Assembly (NCBI RefSeq): GCF_002846395.1
Contig: NZ_PJMU01000001.1
Span: 248,001 to 312,000, forward strand
From: Pontibacter ramchanderi
Lineage (GTDB): Bacteria > Bacteroidota > Bacteroidia > Cytophagales > Hymenobacteraceae
Direction: 5' to 3'
Length of the DNA: 64,000 nucleotides
The position numbers were made by a program, and so were the translations under genes. The notes under the pieces were generated by a model that was not told the DNA's origin, made no database searches, and worked only from the letters and a program-made list of their open reading frames with translations. Shown piece after piece: positions 7,571 to 14,332 of the stretch (positions within the stretch are counted from its first letter, which is position 1; each line of letters opens with the position of its first letter).

Positions 7571-8548
7571 ATGAATCAGTTAAAAGGAATACACCACGTA
7601 ACCGCCATCACCAGCAGCGCCGAAAAGAATTACGACTTCTTTACCCATGTGCTGGGCATGCGCCTCGTGAAAAAAACCGTCAACCAGGACGACATCCAGA
7701 CATACCATTTGTTTTTTGCCGATGACCGTGGAAGTGCCGGCACCGATATGACCTTCTTTGACTTTCCGGGCATCCCGAAAGGGATACACGGCACCAATGA
7801 GATCTCCAAAACCTCGTTCCGGGTACCGACCGATGCCGCCCTGGCGTATTGGGAAAAGCGTTTCGACCGGCTGCAGGTAAAGCATGCAGGTATACAAGAA
7901 CAGTTCGGCAAGAAGACCCTTGCCTTCGTGGACTTCGATGATCAACAGTACCAACTGATCTCCGACGAAAAGAACAAGGGTGTGGCCGCCGGTATACCCT
8001 GGCAAAAAGGGCCTGTTCCGCTGGAGCATGCCATCACCGGATTAGGGCCCATTTTTGTGCGCATCTCCGATTTCGATTCGCTTAAACAGATGCTCGAAAA
8101 AGTACTCTTGTTTAAAGAAACAGCGCAGGAGGGGGCCTTCCATTTGTTTGAGGTGGGAGAAGGTGGCAACGGCGCTTCCGTTATTGTAGAAGACAACCCC
8201 ACCATGCGCCAGGCACAACAGGGTTTCGGGACGGTGCACCACGCCGCCTTCCGGGTAGCAGACCGCGCTGTGCTCGACGAGTGGACCGAGCGCCTGAGCA
8301 GGATCGGGCTACCGACTTCCGGCTACGTAAACCGTCATTTCTTTGAGTCCCTCTACGCAAGGGTGGCACCGCAGATCCTGTTCGAGTTCGCCACCGACGG
8401 TCCCGGATTCATGGGCGATGAACCCTATGAAACGCTTGGCGAGAAACTCTCCCTGCCGCCTTTCCTGGAACCAAAGCGCGCTCAGATCGAAAAGCTGGTA
8501 CGCCCGATCGACACAGTTAGAAGTACAAAAGAATTTGTGAAAGAATAA
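7571..8548 (+). CDS. Ring-cleaving dioxygenase, VOC superfamily (MhqO/LinE-like)
   Basis: This 325-residue protein has two glyoxalase/bleomycin/dioxygenase (VOC) modules, about 1-140 and 150-310. Metal-ligand candidates are the His pairs in GIHHVTAI and TVHHAAFRV and the Glu in ILFEFATDGPGF. These proteins act as hydroquinone- or catechol-cleaving dioxygenases in quinone detoxification (MhqO of Bacillus) or on chlorohydroquinone (LinE). The gene is followed after 12 bp by an NmrA-like quinone oxidoreductase gene, and the pair ends at a strong terminator, so they form one operon. The exact aromatic substrate cannot be told from sequence. Confidence 0.85.
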   Translation: MNQLKGIHHVTAITSSAEKNYDFFTHVLGMRLVKKTVNQDDIQTYHLFFADDRGSAGTDMTFFDFPGIPKGIHGTNEISKTSFRVPTDAALAYWEKRFDRLQVKHAGIQEQFGKKTLAFVDFDDQQYQLISDEKNKGVAAGIPWQKGPVPLEHAITGLGPIFVRISDFDSLKQMLEKVLLFKETAQEGAFHLFEVGEGGNGASVIVEDNPTMRQAQQGFGTVHHAAFRVADRAVLDEWTERLSRIGLPTSGYVNRHFFESLYARVAPQILFEFATDGPGFMGDEPYETLGEKLSLPPFLEPKRAQIEKLVRPIDTVRSTKEFVKE

Positions 8549-8560
8549 AGGAAGAACGAT

Positions 8561-9412
8561 ATGAAAATAGCCATTACAGGTGCAACCGGCCAATTAGGCA
8601 GACTGGTTGTGGCCAAACTCAAAGCGAAAGTAGCGTCCGAAAACATTGTCGCGCTGGTGCGCACGCCGGAAAAAGCCCGTGACCTGGGCGTGGAGGTACG
8701 CGAAGCGGATTATACCCAGACCGAAGCGCTTGAACGCGCCTTGTCAGGTATAGATACCCTGCTGCTGATCTCTTCCAGTGAGGTGGGGCAGCGGGCCACA
8801 CAGCACAAGAACGTAATTGAGGCGGCCAAAAAAGCGCATGTGAAACGCATCGTCTATACCAGCCTGCTACATGCCGATACGTCTACGCTGAGCCTCGCAT
8901 ACGAGCACAAGGCCACAGAAGAAATGCTGCGTACCTCAGGTATAGCCCACACGATCTTGCGCAATGGCTGGTACACCGAAAACTACACCGGATCAGTGGC
9001 AGCTGCCGTGGCTGGCGGTGCCTTTATTGGCAGCGCCGGAGAGGGCAAAGTGTCCTCTGCCTCACGCGCCGATTACGCCGATGCGGCCGTAGCTGTGTTG
9101 ACCGAAGAAGGACACGAAGGCAAGGTATACGAACTGGCCGGCGACGAAGCTTATACCTTGAGCGACCTGGCCACTGAGATCTCCCGCCAGACCGGCAAGG
9201 ACATCCCGTACAAAAACCTGCCTGAGGCAGATTATGCCGCCGCACTCGCCAGCTTCGGGGTACCGGAGGGCTTTGCCAGGGCCATCGCCAATTGGGACGT
9301 ATCCGCGGCGGGTGGTGCCTTGCACGACGACAGCCGTCAGCTTTCCAGACTCATCGGTCACCCGACCACGCCGATGGCCGAAACCGTGAAAGATGCTTTG
9401 AAAGGAATATAA
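8561..9412 (+). CDS. NmrA-like NAD(P)H:quinone oxidoreductase (QorB/YtfG-like)
   Basis: This is a 283-residue atypical short-chain dehydrogenase. It has the Rossmann motif ITGATGQLGRLV at the N terminus and then DTLLLISSSEVGQR, VKRIVYTSLL and the substrate-side RNGWYTENY that resembles E. coli QorB (YtfG). The family reduces quinones with NADPH or senses redox state. Its position 12 bp behind a ring-cleaving dioxygenase suggests a two-step pathway in which the quinone is reduced and the hydroquinone ring is then opened. The pathway is inference. Confidence 0.85.
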   Translation: MKIAITGATGQLGRLVVAKLKAKVASENIVALVRTPEKARDLGVEVREADYTQTEALERALSGIDTLLLISSSEVGQRATQHKNVIEAAKKAHVKRIVYTSLLHADTSTLSLAYEHKATEEMLRTSGIAHTILRNGWYTENYTGSVAAAVAGGAFIGSAGEGKVSSASRADYADAAVAVLTEEGHEGKVYELAGDEAYTLSDLATEISRQTGKDIPYKNLPEADYAAALASFGVPEGFARAIANWDVSAAGGALHDDSRQLSRLIGHPTTPMAETVKDALKGI

Positions 9413-9481
9413 TTTTTAGGATTGTGTTTTGGTGTGAATGGTTGGTATAGCTGTCGCTTCTGATAGCTCTACCTTCCTGAA

Positions 9482-9520
9482 AGAGGCCTGTCAGGTATAC
9501 CTGGCAGGCCTTCTTTTATT
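9482..9520 (+). terminator. Terminator built on an AGGTATACCT core
   Basis: The stem AGGCCTGtCAGG pairs with CCTGgCAGGCCT around a TATA loop and is followed by T-rich sequence. The centre is the inverted pair of the abundant heptamer AGGTATA. A near-identical centre occurs in the terminator at 16923-16961. Confidence 0.9.
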
Positions 9521-9640
9521 TGCAGACATCCAAGTGAAGCGACCCTCCGTTATACAAGGCTGAAACAGTTATAATTTTCAGGTATAGCACTGGTTATGAC
9601 CTGTTCAACTCATCACTCACTTTATGCAAAATGAATAACT

Positions 9641-10540
9641 ATGAAATGGCAAGGAAGAAGAAAAAGCAGCAATATAGAAGACCGTAGAGGGCAGTCGGCA
9701 GGAGGTTTTGGCGGTGGACGGGGCATCAGTCCCATGCTGCTGGTCCCTTTGTTCCGGCTCCTCTTCTCGAAAGTAGGGCTGGTGATCGTGGGCGTGCTGT
9801 TGCTGATCATGTTTTTGACGGGCACCAACCCACTTGCGCTCCTGCAGCAGTTTGTAGGCGGTGAGCCGCAGTATGCACAAACAACAGGCTACCAGCCGAG
9901 TCCGGAAGAGCAGGAACTGGCCGACCAGACGGCGGTGGTGCTGGCAGACACCGAAGACGTTTGGAATAAGATGATCGACGGCTACCGGGAGCCTACCCTG
10001 GTGCTCTTCTCAGGTCAGGTGCAATCAGCCTGCGGACTTTCCTCGTCCGCTACAGGTCCCTTTTACTGCCCCGGCGACGAGAAGCTGTACATCGACCTAA
10101 GTTTTTTTGAGGAAATGGAGCGCAAATTGGGCGCTGGCGGCGACTTTGCCCAGGCCTATGTGGTGGGGCACGAAGTAGGGCATCATATACAAAAGCTCAC
10201 TGGCACCATGGAGCAGGTAAACGCCATGCGGGGCAGACTGTCGCAAGCCGAGTTTAATCAACTGATGGTGCGGGTAGAGCTGCAGGCCGATTTCTATGCC
10301 GGAGTGTGGGCACACCATACCCAGCGCTCCACCGGTTTCCTGGAGCCCGGCGATCTGGAAGAAGCCCTGAACGCCGCCAGCGCCATTGGCGATGACCGAC
10401 TACAAAAGCAAGCCACCGGCAGGGTCGTGCCCGATTCCTTCACCCACGGCACCTCTGCCCAACGCGTGCGCTGGTTCAAGAAGGGCTTCGATACGGGTGA
10501 TGTGCGACAAGGCGATACCTTTAATGCCACCGAATTGTAA
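9641..10540 (+). CDS. Neutral zinc metallopeptidase, YpfJ family
   Basis: This 299-residue protein of the YpfJ/KPN_02809 family has a short Arg/Gly-rich cytoplasmic N terminus, one membrane segment at about residues 33-60, and an extracytoplasmic catalytic domain. The zinc motif HEVGHHIQ gives two His ligands and the catalytic Glu. Further conserved elements are ACGLSSSATGPFYCPGD before it and ELQADFYAGVWAH after it, which supplies the third ligand. Substrates of this family are not known. The gene stands alone between two terminators. Confidence 0.9.
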   Translation: MKWQGRRKSSNIEDRRGQSAGGFGGGRGISPMLLVPLFRLLFSKVGLVIVGVLLLIMFLTGTNPLALLQQFVGGEPQYAQTTGYQPSPEEQELADQTAVVLADTEDVWNKMIDGYREPTLVLFSGQVQSACGLSSSATGPFYCPGDEKLYIDLSFFEEMERKLGAGGDFAQAYVVGHEVGHHIQKLTGTMEQVNAMRGRLSQAEFNQLMVRVELQADFYAGVWAHHTQRSTGFLEPGDLEEALNAASAIGDDRLQKQATGRVVPDSFTHGTSAQRVRWFKKGFDTGDVRQGDTFNATEL

Positions 10541-10578
10541 ATGTAATTGACAGGAAGGTATAGTGCCACCCTAAAATT

Positions 10579-10612
10579 AAAAGCCCTCTCCCGTATTGGA
10601 GAGGGCTTTTGT
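10579..10612 (+). terminator. Rho-independent terminator after the metallopeptidase gene
   Basis: The arms AAAAGCCCTCTCC and GGAGAGGGCTTTT form a 13-bp perfect stem with a 6-nt loop. Confidence 0.9.
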
Positions 10613-10698
10613 TTTCTACCGGGCTGTTCTGTTTTGTCTCTTTTGATACTGAAAGAAGCAGAAGTGTACCTCTTGAGGACAGGGCTGCTTCTTACTAC

Positions 10699-10725
10699 TT
10701 TTTTGTCATCCTGTAAGGATCTTGG
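10699..10725. repeat. Half copy of element A
   Basis: TTTTTTGTCATCCTGTAAGG followed by ATCTTGG matches the left end of the full elements at 13506 and 14090. The right half is absent. Confidence 0.75.
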
Positions 10726-10733
10726 TGCAAGAG

Positions 10734-10783
10734 GGCCCCTACCCCGCAATTAGCAGCAGCTTAACCTCCCGGGGGTAGGGGCC
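10734..10783. repeat. GC-rich inverted repeat
   Basis: GGCCCCTACCCC (10734-10745) and GGGGTAGGGGCC (10772-10783) pair perfectly over 12 bp around a 26-nt loop. There is no T run, so a terminator role is doubtful. Confidence 0.7.
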
Positions 10784-10846
10784 ACTGCTGTTCGAAAACT
10801 AAGAAATGGGCTCTACAAAGCATCTGTGGTAGGTTTCTGCCAATAC

Positions 10847-10967
10847 AAATTGTCCCCTTAAGGGGGCTACAGGGGTGTTAACAGGGCAGATCATCATGCA
10901 TTGAAGATAATTCGAAGCAATGCGTCAACTATCTGACAACCCTATGGTCCCCTCAAGGGGACAGTTT
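10847..10967. repeat. Inverted-repeat element, family B
   Basis: The ends are imperfect inverted copies of about 34 bp. The left arm is AAATTGTCCCCTTAAGGGG then CTACAGGGGTGTT. The right arm reads, in reverse, AAACTGTCCCCTTGAGGGG then CCATAGGGTTGT. Each arm also carries its own CCCCTTrAGGGG palindrome. A solo degenerate arm lies at 13999-14033. Confidence 0.75.
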
Positions 10968-11195
10968 GGATACATGCAAACCAGCCTCGATTACCAAAGA
11001 AGCGTTTTTTTCAGATATCAAACAGTAGTGAGCAGGGCCCCTCGATTTCCACCGAGTATGTTTACAGCATGATCGTAAGTCTGGAACCTGTTTCTCCAAA
11101 ATGGATCAGCACTGGCCTCAAGAGCGATATTCTCTATAAACTAGCAGCTATACCTGTAAAGGATAATAGCACTGGACACAGCTTGACAGCGCAGC

Positions 11196-12350
11196 CTAGT
11201 TTATTAAATTCTTGTACAAACTATTGATGACGTCTGCCAGTGCCAGGTTGTATTCATTCACTTCCGGCGCACTTGTCCCGTTGGTGATCACTACAAAGCC
11301 GTACTGCTCTTTCGGGTTGAAGAACATGGCGCTGTAGAGTCCGTAGGCATTCCCGGTGTGGCCTACCAACGATATACCTGGAATAAGGTTGCGCTCCGTT
11401 TTCAGGGCCAGCCCATAACCGTTATCCGCGATTTTTGCCTGCATTTGTCTGGCACTCTTTTTTGAGATGATCCGGGTGCCTTTGTAGCTGCCCTGGTTCA
11501 TGTGCATGGTCATGTACCGCGCCAGGTCGGGTGCCGACATTTTCATGCCGCCAGTGGGCGAGAAGATCGGCGTGCTTTTCCCCATCACATAATTTCTGAT
11601 TTCCTGCCGGCGCGGGTTGTAGGCTGATGGGGAAGGAGTAAAGCTGCTGGAGTCAGCGTTGTATTCATACAGCGTCACGAAGCGGCTGGCGTCGAGTGAG
11701 TCCACGTTGTAGCCACCGTAAATGCCGAGCGGGTCGAGTACGTGGCGCTTTACATATTGGTCGAATCGCTCCCCGGTGATCTTTTCCAGAATGGTGCCTG
11801 CCATGTTGAAGCCCAGGTTGCAGTACTCATAGCTAGTGCCCGGCTCGTAGTTGTTGTAGCATGCCGCCCAGTTCGGGTTCTTGGCCGGGTCGATGCTGTC
11901 GAGTGTAAAGTAGCCCTGGCTGTCGTTGATGCTGGCGGTATGCGAGAGCATCATGCGCAGCGTGATCACCTTGTTCGGGTACCGGGGGTTGCGTACCTCA
12001 AAGCCAACCTGTTTGCTCACATCATCCTCCAGCGAAAGCTTCCCCGCCTCGACCAGTTGCATCAGGGCCGTCACCGTAAAGGATTTGGAAATAGAAGCGA
12101 TCCGGAAGATGTCGTTATTCGTAAGGGGCTTCTGGCTTTCTACGTCCTTTAGCCCGAACGATTTTGTATAGACGATTTCCCCCTTTTTTACGACGGCAAC
12201 CGATAGCCCGATCATGTCATGCTGCTGCATGATGGCCTGTAAGTCGGCTTCGGTTTTCGCATCCTGCGCATGGCCGGAGAGGGTGAAGGCGAGCACAGTC
12301 AGTGTGGTGAGGGTGGCTTTCTTCCAAAGATGTTTCAGCAAAGTCGTCAT
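11196..12350 (-). CDS. Secreted serine hydrolase, beta-lactamase/DD-peptidase-like (class C fold)
   Basis: This is a 384-residue member of the beta-lactamase (Pfam PF00144) family. It has a signal peptide of about 28 residues ending SGHAQ, the nucleophile motif S86-I-S-K89, the YxN element Y176-C-N178, and H331-T-G in place of KTG. HTG is usual in esterase and D-aminopeptidase-like members. It is therefore more likely a peptidase or esterase acting in the periplasm than an antibiotic-hydrolysing AmpC. It is transcribed divergently from the aldo/keto reductase gene with about 140 bp between them. Confidence 0.88.
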   Translation of the reverse strand: MTTLLKHLWKKATLTTLTVLAFTLSGHAQDAKTEADLQAIMQQHDMIGLSVAVVKKGEIVYTKSFGLKDVESQKPLTNNDIFRIASISKSFTVTALMQLVEAGKLSLEDDVSKQVGFEVRNPRYPNKVITLRMMLSHTASINDSQGYFTLDSIDPAKNPNWAACYNNYEPGTSYEYCNLGFNMAGTILEKITGERFDQYVKRHVLDPLGIYGGYNVDSLDASRFVTLYEYNADSSSFTPSPSAYNPRRQEIRNYVMGKSTPIFSPTGGMKMSAPDLARYMTMHMNQGSYKGTRIISKKSARQMQAKIADNGYGLALKTERNLIPGISLVGHTGNAYGLYSAMFFNPKEQYGFVVITNGTSAPEVNEYNLALADVINSLYKNLIN

Positions 12351-12492
12351 GGTGTGTGGCTTTTGAGAAGTCTAAGATAAGCATCTCTGCCAGAATATCG
12401 TATTTGTGCAATGGATTCAGGCCCGTAAATCGATAACTCTTGTATATTTACAGCAGTATGAAGGCAGAACACACTAAATAAAAACACAAGGT

Positions 12493-13464
12493 ATGGAGTA
12501 TAGAAGATTTGGCCGCACAGGCTGGCAGGTGAGCGAGATAGGGTATGGGATGTGGGGCATGGCCGGCTGGACCGGTTCGGATGACCAGCAGTCGGAGCGC
12601 TCTTTGGATATGGCCGTGGAAGGTGGCTGCAATTTTTTTGATACCGCCTGGGGCTACGGCAAAGGCAAAAGCGAACAGATCCTGGGTCGCCTGCTCAAAC
12701 GTAATCCAACTAAACGCCTGTACGTGGCAACCAAGATCCCGCCCAAGAACATGAAATGGCCCTCTAAGGCGTCCTATAAACTCGAAGACTGTTTCCCTGC
12801 CGAGCACATCATCTCCTATACCGAGAAGAGTCTGCAGAACCTGGGGGTGGAGACCATCGACCTGCAGCAATTCCATGTCTGGGAAGACAGCTGGGCCGAG
12901 CAGGAAGAATGGCAGCGAGCCGTAGAGAAACTGAAGGCCGATGGCAAAATCCAGCACATGGGCGTGAGCGTGAACCGCTGGGAACCGGAAAACGTACTCC
13001 AGACCCTGCGCACCGGGCACATCAGCAGCGTACAGGTCATCTACAACATTTTCGACCAGGCGCCGGAAGATCAGTTGTTCCCGCTTTGCCGCGAACTCGA
13101 TATCGCCACCATCGCCCGTGTTCCTTTCGACGAAGGCACCCTCACCGGCACCTTTACCACTGAAACCACTTTCCCGGCAGATGACTGGCGCAGCACCTAC
13201 TTTGTTCCTGAAAACCTGAAGGCCAGTGTGGCGCATGCCGACCGCCTGAAGCCACTTGTACCAGCTGGCATGAGCATGCCGGAAATGGCCCTGCGCTTTA
13301 TCCTGAGCAATCCGGATGTGAGCACCACCATACCCGGCATGCGCAAAGCCCATCACGTGAAGGCTAACCTGCAGGCCGGTGACGGAAAGGGTTTGCCAGA
13401 CGAACTGCTGGACCAGCTTAAGTCGCACCGTTGGGACCGCAAGCCGACGGAGTGGTCGCAGTAG
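12493..13464 (+). CDS. Aldo/keto reductase
   Basis: This 323-residue protein has the AKR (alpha/beta)8 pattern. It begins MEYRRFGRTGWQVSEIGYGMW. The catalytic Asp and Tyr lie in FFDTAWGYG, the Lys in YVATKIPP and the His in LQQFHVW. NADPH-binding elements near the C terminus (TTIPGMRKAHHVKANL) match the family. Physiological substrate is unknown. No partner genes adjoin it on the same strand. Confidence 0.9.
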   Translation: MEYRRFGRTGWQVSEIGYGMWGMAGWTGSDDQQSERSLDMAVEGGCNFFDTAWGYGKGKSEQILGRLLKRNPTKRLYVATKIPPKNMKWPSKASYKLEDCFPAEHIISYTEKSLQNLGVETIDLQQFHVWEDSWAEQEEWQRAVEKLKADGKIQHMGVSVNRWEPENVLQTLRTGHISSVQVIYNIFDQAPEDQLFPLCRELDIATIARVPFDEGTLTGTFTTETTFPADDWRSTYFVPENLKASVAHADRLKPLVPAGMSMPEMALRFILSNPDVSTTIPGMRKAHHVKANLQAGDGKGLPDELLDQLKSHRWDRKPTEWSQ

Positions 13465-13505
13465 GGGGGAGGAACCACTATTGGCTTTATTTTTTTGTCA
13501 TTTTA

Positions 13506-13594
13506 TTTTTTTTGTCATCCTGTAAGGATCTTGGTTAGAGGGGTGATAAGCCTATGCCACCTGCGACCAAGATTCTTTCTGAATGACAAAAAAA
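13506..13594. repeat. Full-length inverted-repeat element A
   Basis: The left end TTTGTCATCCTGTAAGGATC plus TTGGT and the right end ACCAAGATTCTTTCTGAATG plus ACAAA form an imperfect inverted repeat bordered by T and A runs. The centre contains GATAAGCCTATGC, which recurs exactly in the copy at 14090-14173. The element ends 32 bp before the GIY-YIG gene. Confidence 0.85.
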
Positions 13595-13626
13595 GTATAA
13601 TAAAACTGCCGTCACCGTAGTACACT

Positions 13627-13923
13627 ATGAAAAGGCATAACTACTTTGTCTACATCACTACCAATCCAGGCAAAACTGTGCTATATGTGGGGATGACAAA
13701 TGACCTGGTATATCGGCTTGAGCAGCATAAAGAAAACAGAGGTAAACCTGAGGCGTTTGTAGGTCGCTACTTCTGTTACAAGTTGCTCTACTATGAACGC
13801 TATACCTATGTGCAGCATGCTATCGATAGAGAAAAGGAACTGAAGAGTTGGAGCCGTGAGAAGAAAATGGACTTGATAAAAAATGAAAATCCATACCTGC
13901 GATTTTTGATGGCTGATCCTTGA
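13627..13923 (+). CDS. Small GIY-YIG nuclease (UPF0213/YhbQ-like)
   Basis: This 98-residue single-domain GIY-YIG protein has YFVYI at residues 6-10 (the GIY strand), LYVGMT at 19-24 (the YIG strand), the catalytic Arg30 in VYRLEQH, and the metal-binding Glu in DREKELKSW (about 67-74). The family includes structure-specific and nicking nucleases. Many Bacteroidota genomes carry several such small genes of unknown role. Copies or half copies of inverted-repeat element A flank this one (13506-13594, 13946-13968, 14090-14173). A link between nuclease and repeats is only a hypothesis. Confidence 0.9.
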   Translation: MKRHNYFVYITTNPGKTVLYVGMTNDLVYRLEQHKENRGKPEAFVGRYFCYKLLYYERYTYVQHAIDREKELKSWSREKKMDLIKNENPYLRFLMADP

Positions 13924-13945
13924 ATTAAAGCTTCACGTCCTAGCC

Positions 13946-13968
13946 ACCAAGATCCTTACAGGATGACA
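13946..13968. repeat. Half copy of element A
   Basis: ACCAAGATCCTTACAGGATG plus ACA is the right end of element A. It lies 22 bp after the GIY-YIG stop. Together with 13999-14033 and 14090-14173 it fills most of the gene-free interval 13924-14332. Confidence 0.75.
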
Positions 13969-13998
13969 TTAGTTCTTTGATATCATTTACTAAAGTGG

Positions 13999-14033
13999 TA
14001 CTGTCTCCTCGACGGGACCATATGAGTGTTGAC
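13999..14033. repeat. Solo degenerate arm of element B
   Basis: TACTGTCTCCTCGACGGGAC then CATATGAGTGTTGAC matches the reverse of the right arm of element B at 10933-10967. Confidence 0.55.
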
Positions 14034-14089
14034 GGATGGGGTGATGTAATGTAAGGACATTCTTGGTAGAGGCCCGCTTACTACACACC

Positions 14090-14173
14090 TTTGTCATTCT
14101 GTTAAGAATCTTGTTTAAAAGGGCGATAAGCCTATGCTATGCGCTGCCAGAATCCTTACAGGATGATAAAAAA
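14090..14173. repeat. Full-length inverted-repeat element A
   Basis: The left end TTTGTCATTCTGTTAAGAAT plus CTTG is followed by the conserved core GATAAGCCTATGC and the right end CCAGAATCCTTACAGGATGA. Sequence from 14174 to the hexosaminidase start at 14333 shows no gene. Confidence 0.8.
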
Positions 14174-14332
14174 GTGTAGAAGATGAACTCACTGTATCAA
14201 TGGAGCCCGACTGCATAGATATGCAATCGCACAGGTTCAGTGTCTTCACAACGATTCAGCACCTAAAATTTAGGTTCTACTCATTTTGTGCTATATTTCA
14301 GCAAAGATCCACCAGCCTGATTATTAGCGAAC

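Larger units (their letters stand above)
10613..11195. other. Gene-free stretch rich in inverted repeats
   Basis: No convincing gene lies between the metallopeptidase and the serine hydrolase. The left two thirds is a patchwork of repeats: a half copy of element A at 10699, a GC-rich inverted repeat at 10734-10783, and element B at 10847-10967. From about 10985 to 11195 there is an open frame of about 70 codons without a usable start or recognisable similarity, treated as chance. Confidence 0.6.

Noticed and set aside
10985..11195. Possible pseudogene or peptide in the gap before the serine hydrolase gene
   Set aside because: One frame is open for about 70 codons but has no start in a sensible place, no recognisable similarity and no partner. 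Chance is likelier.
12448..13428. 326-codon open frame on the minus strand
   Set aside because: It is an antisense shadow of the aldo/keto reductase gene. The product is rich in His, Gly and Val without any motif, while the plus-strand frame has the full AKR signature.
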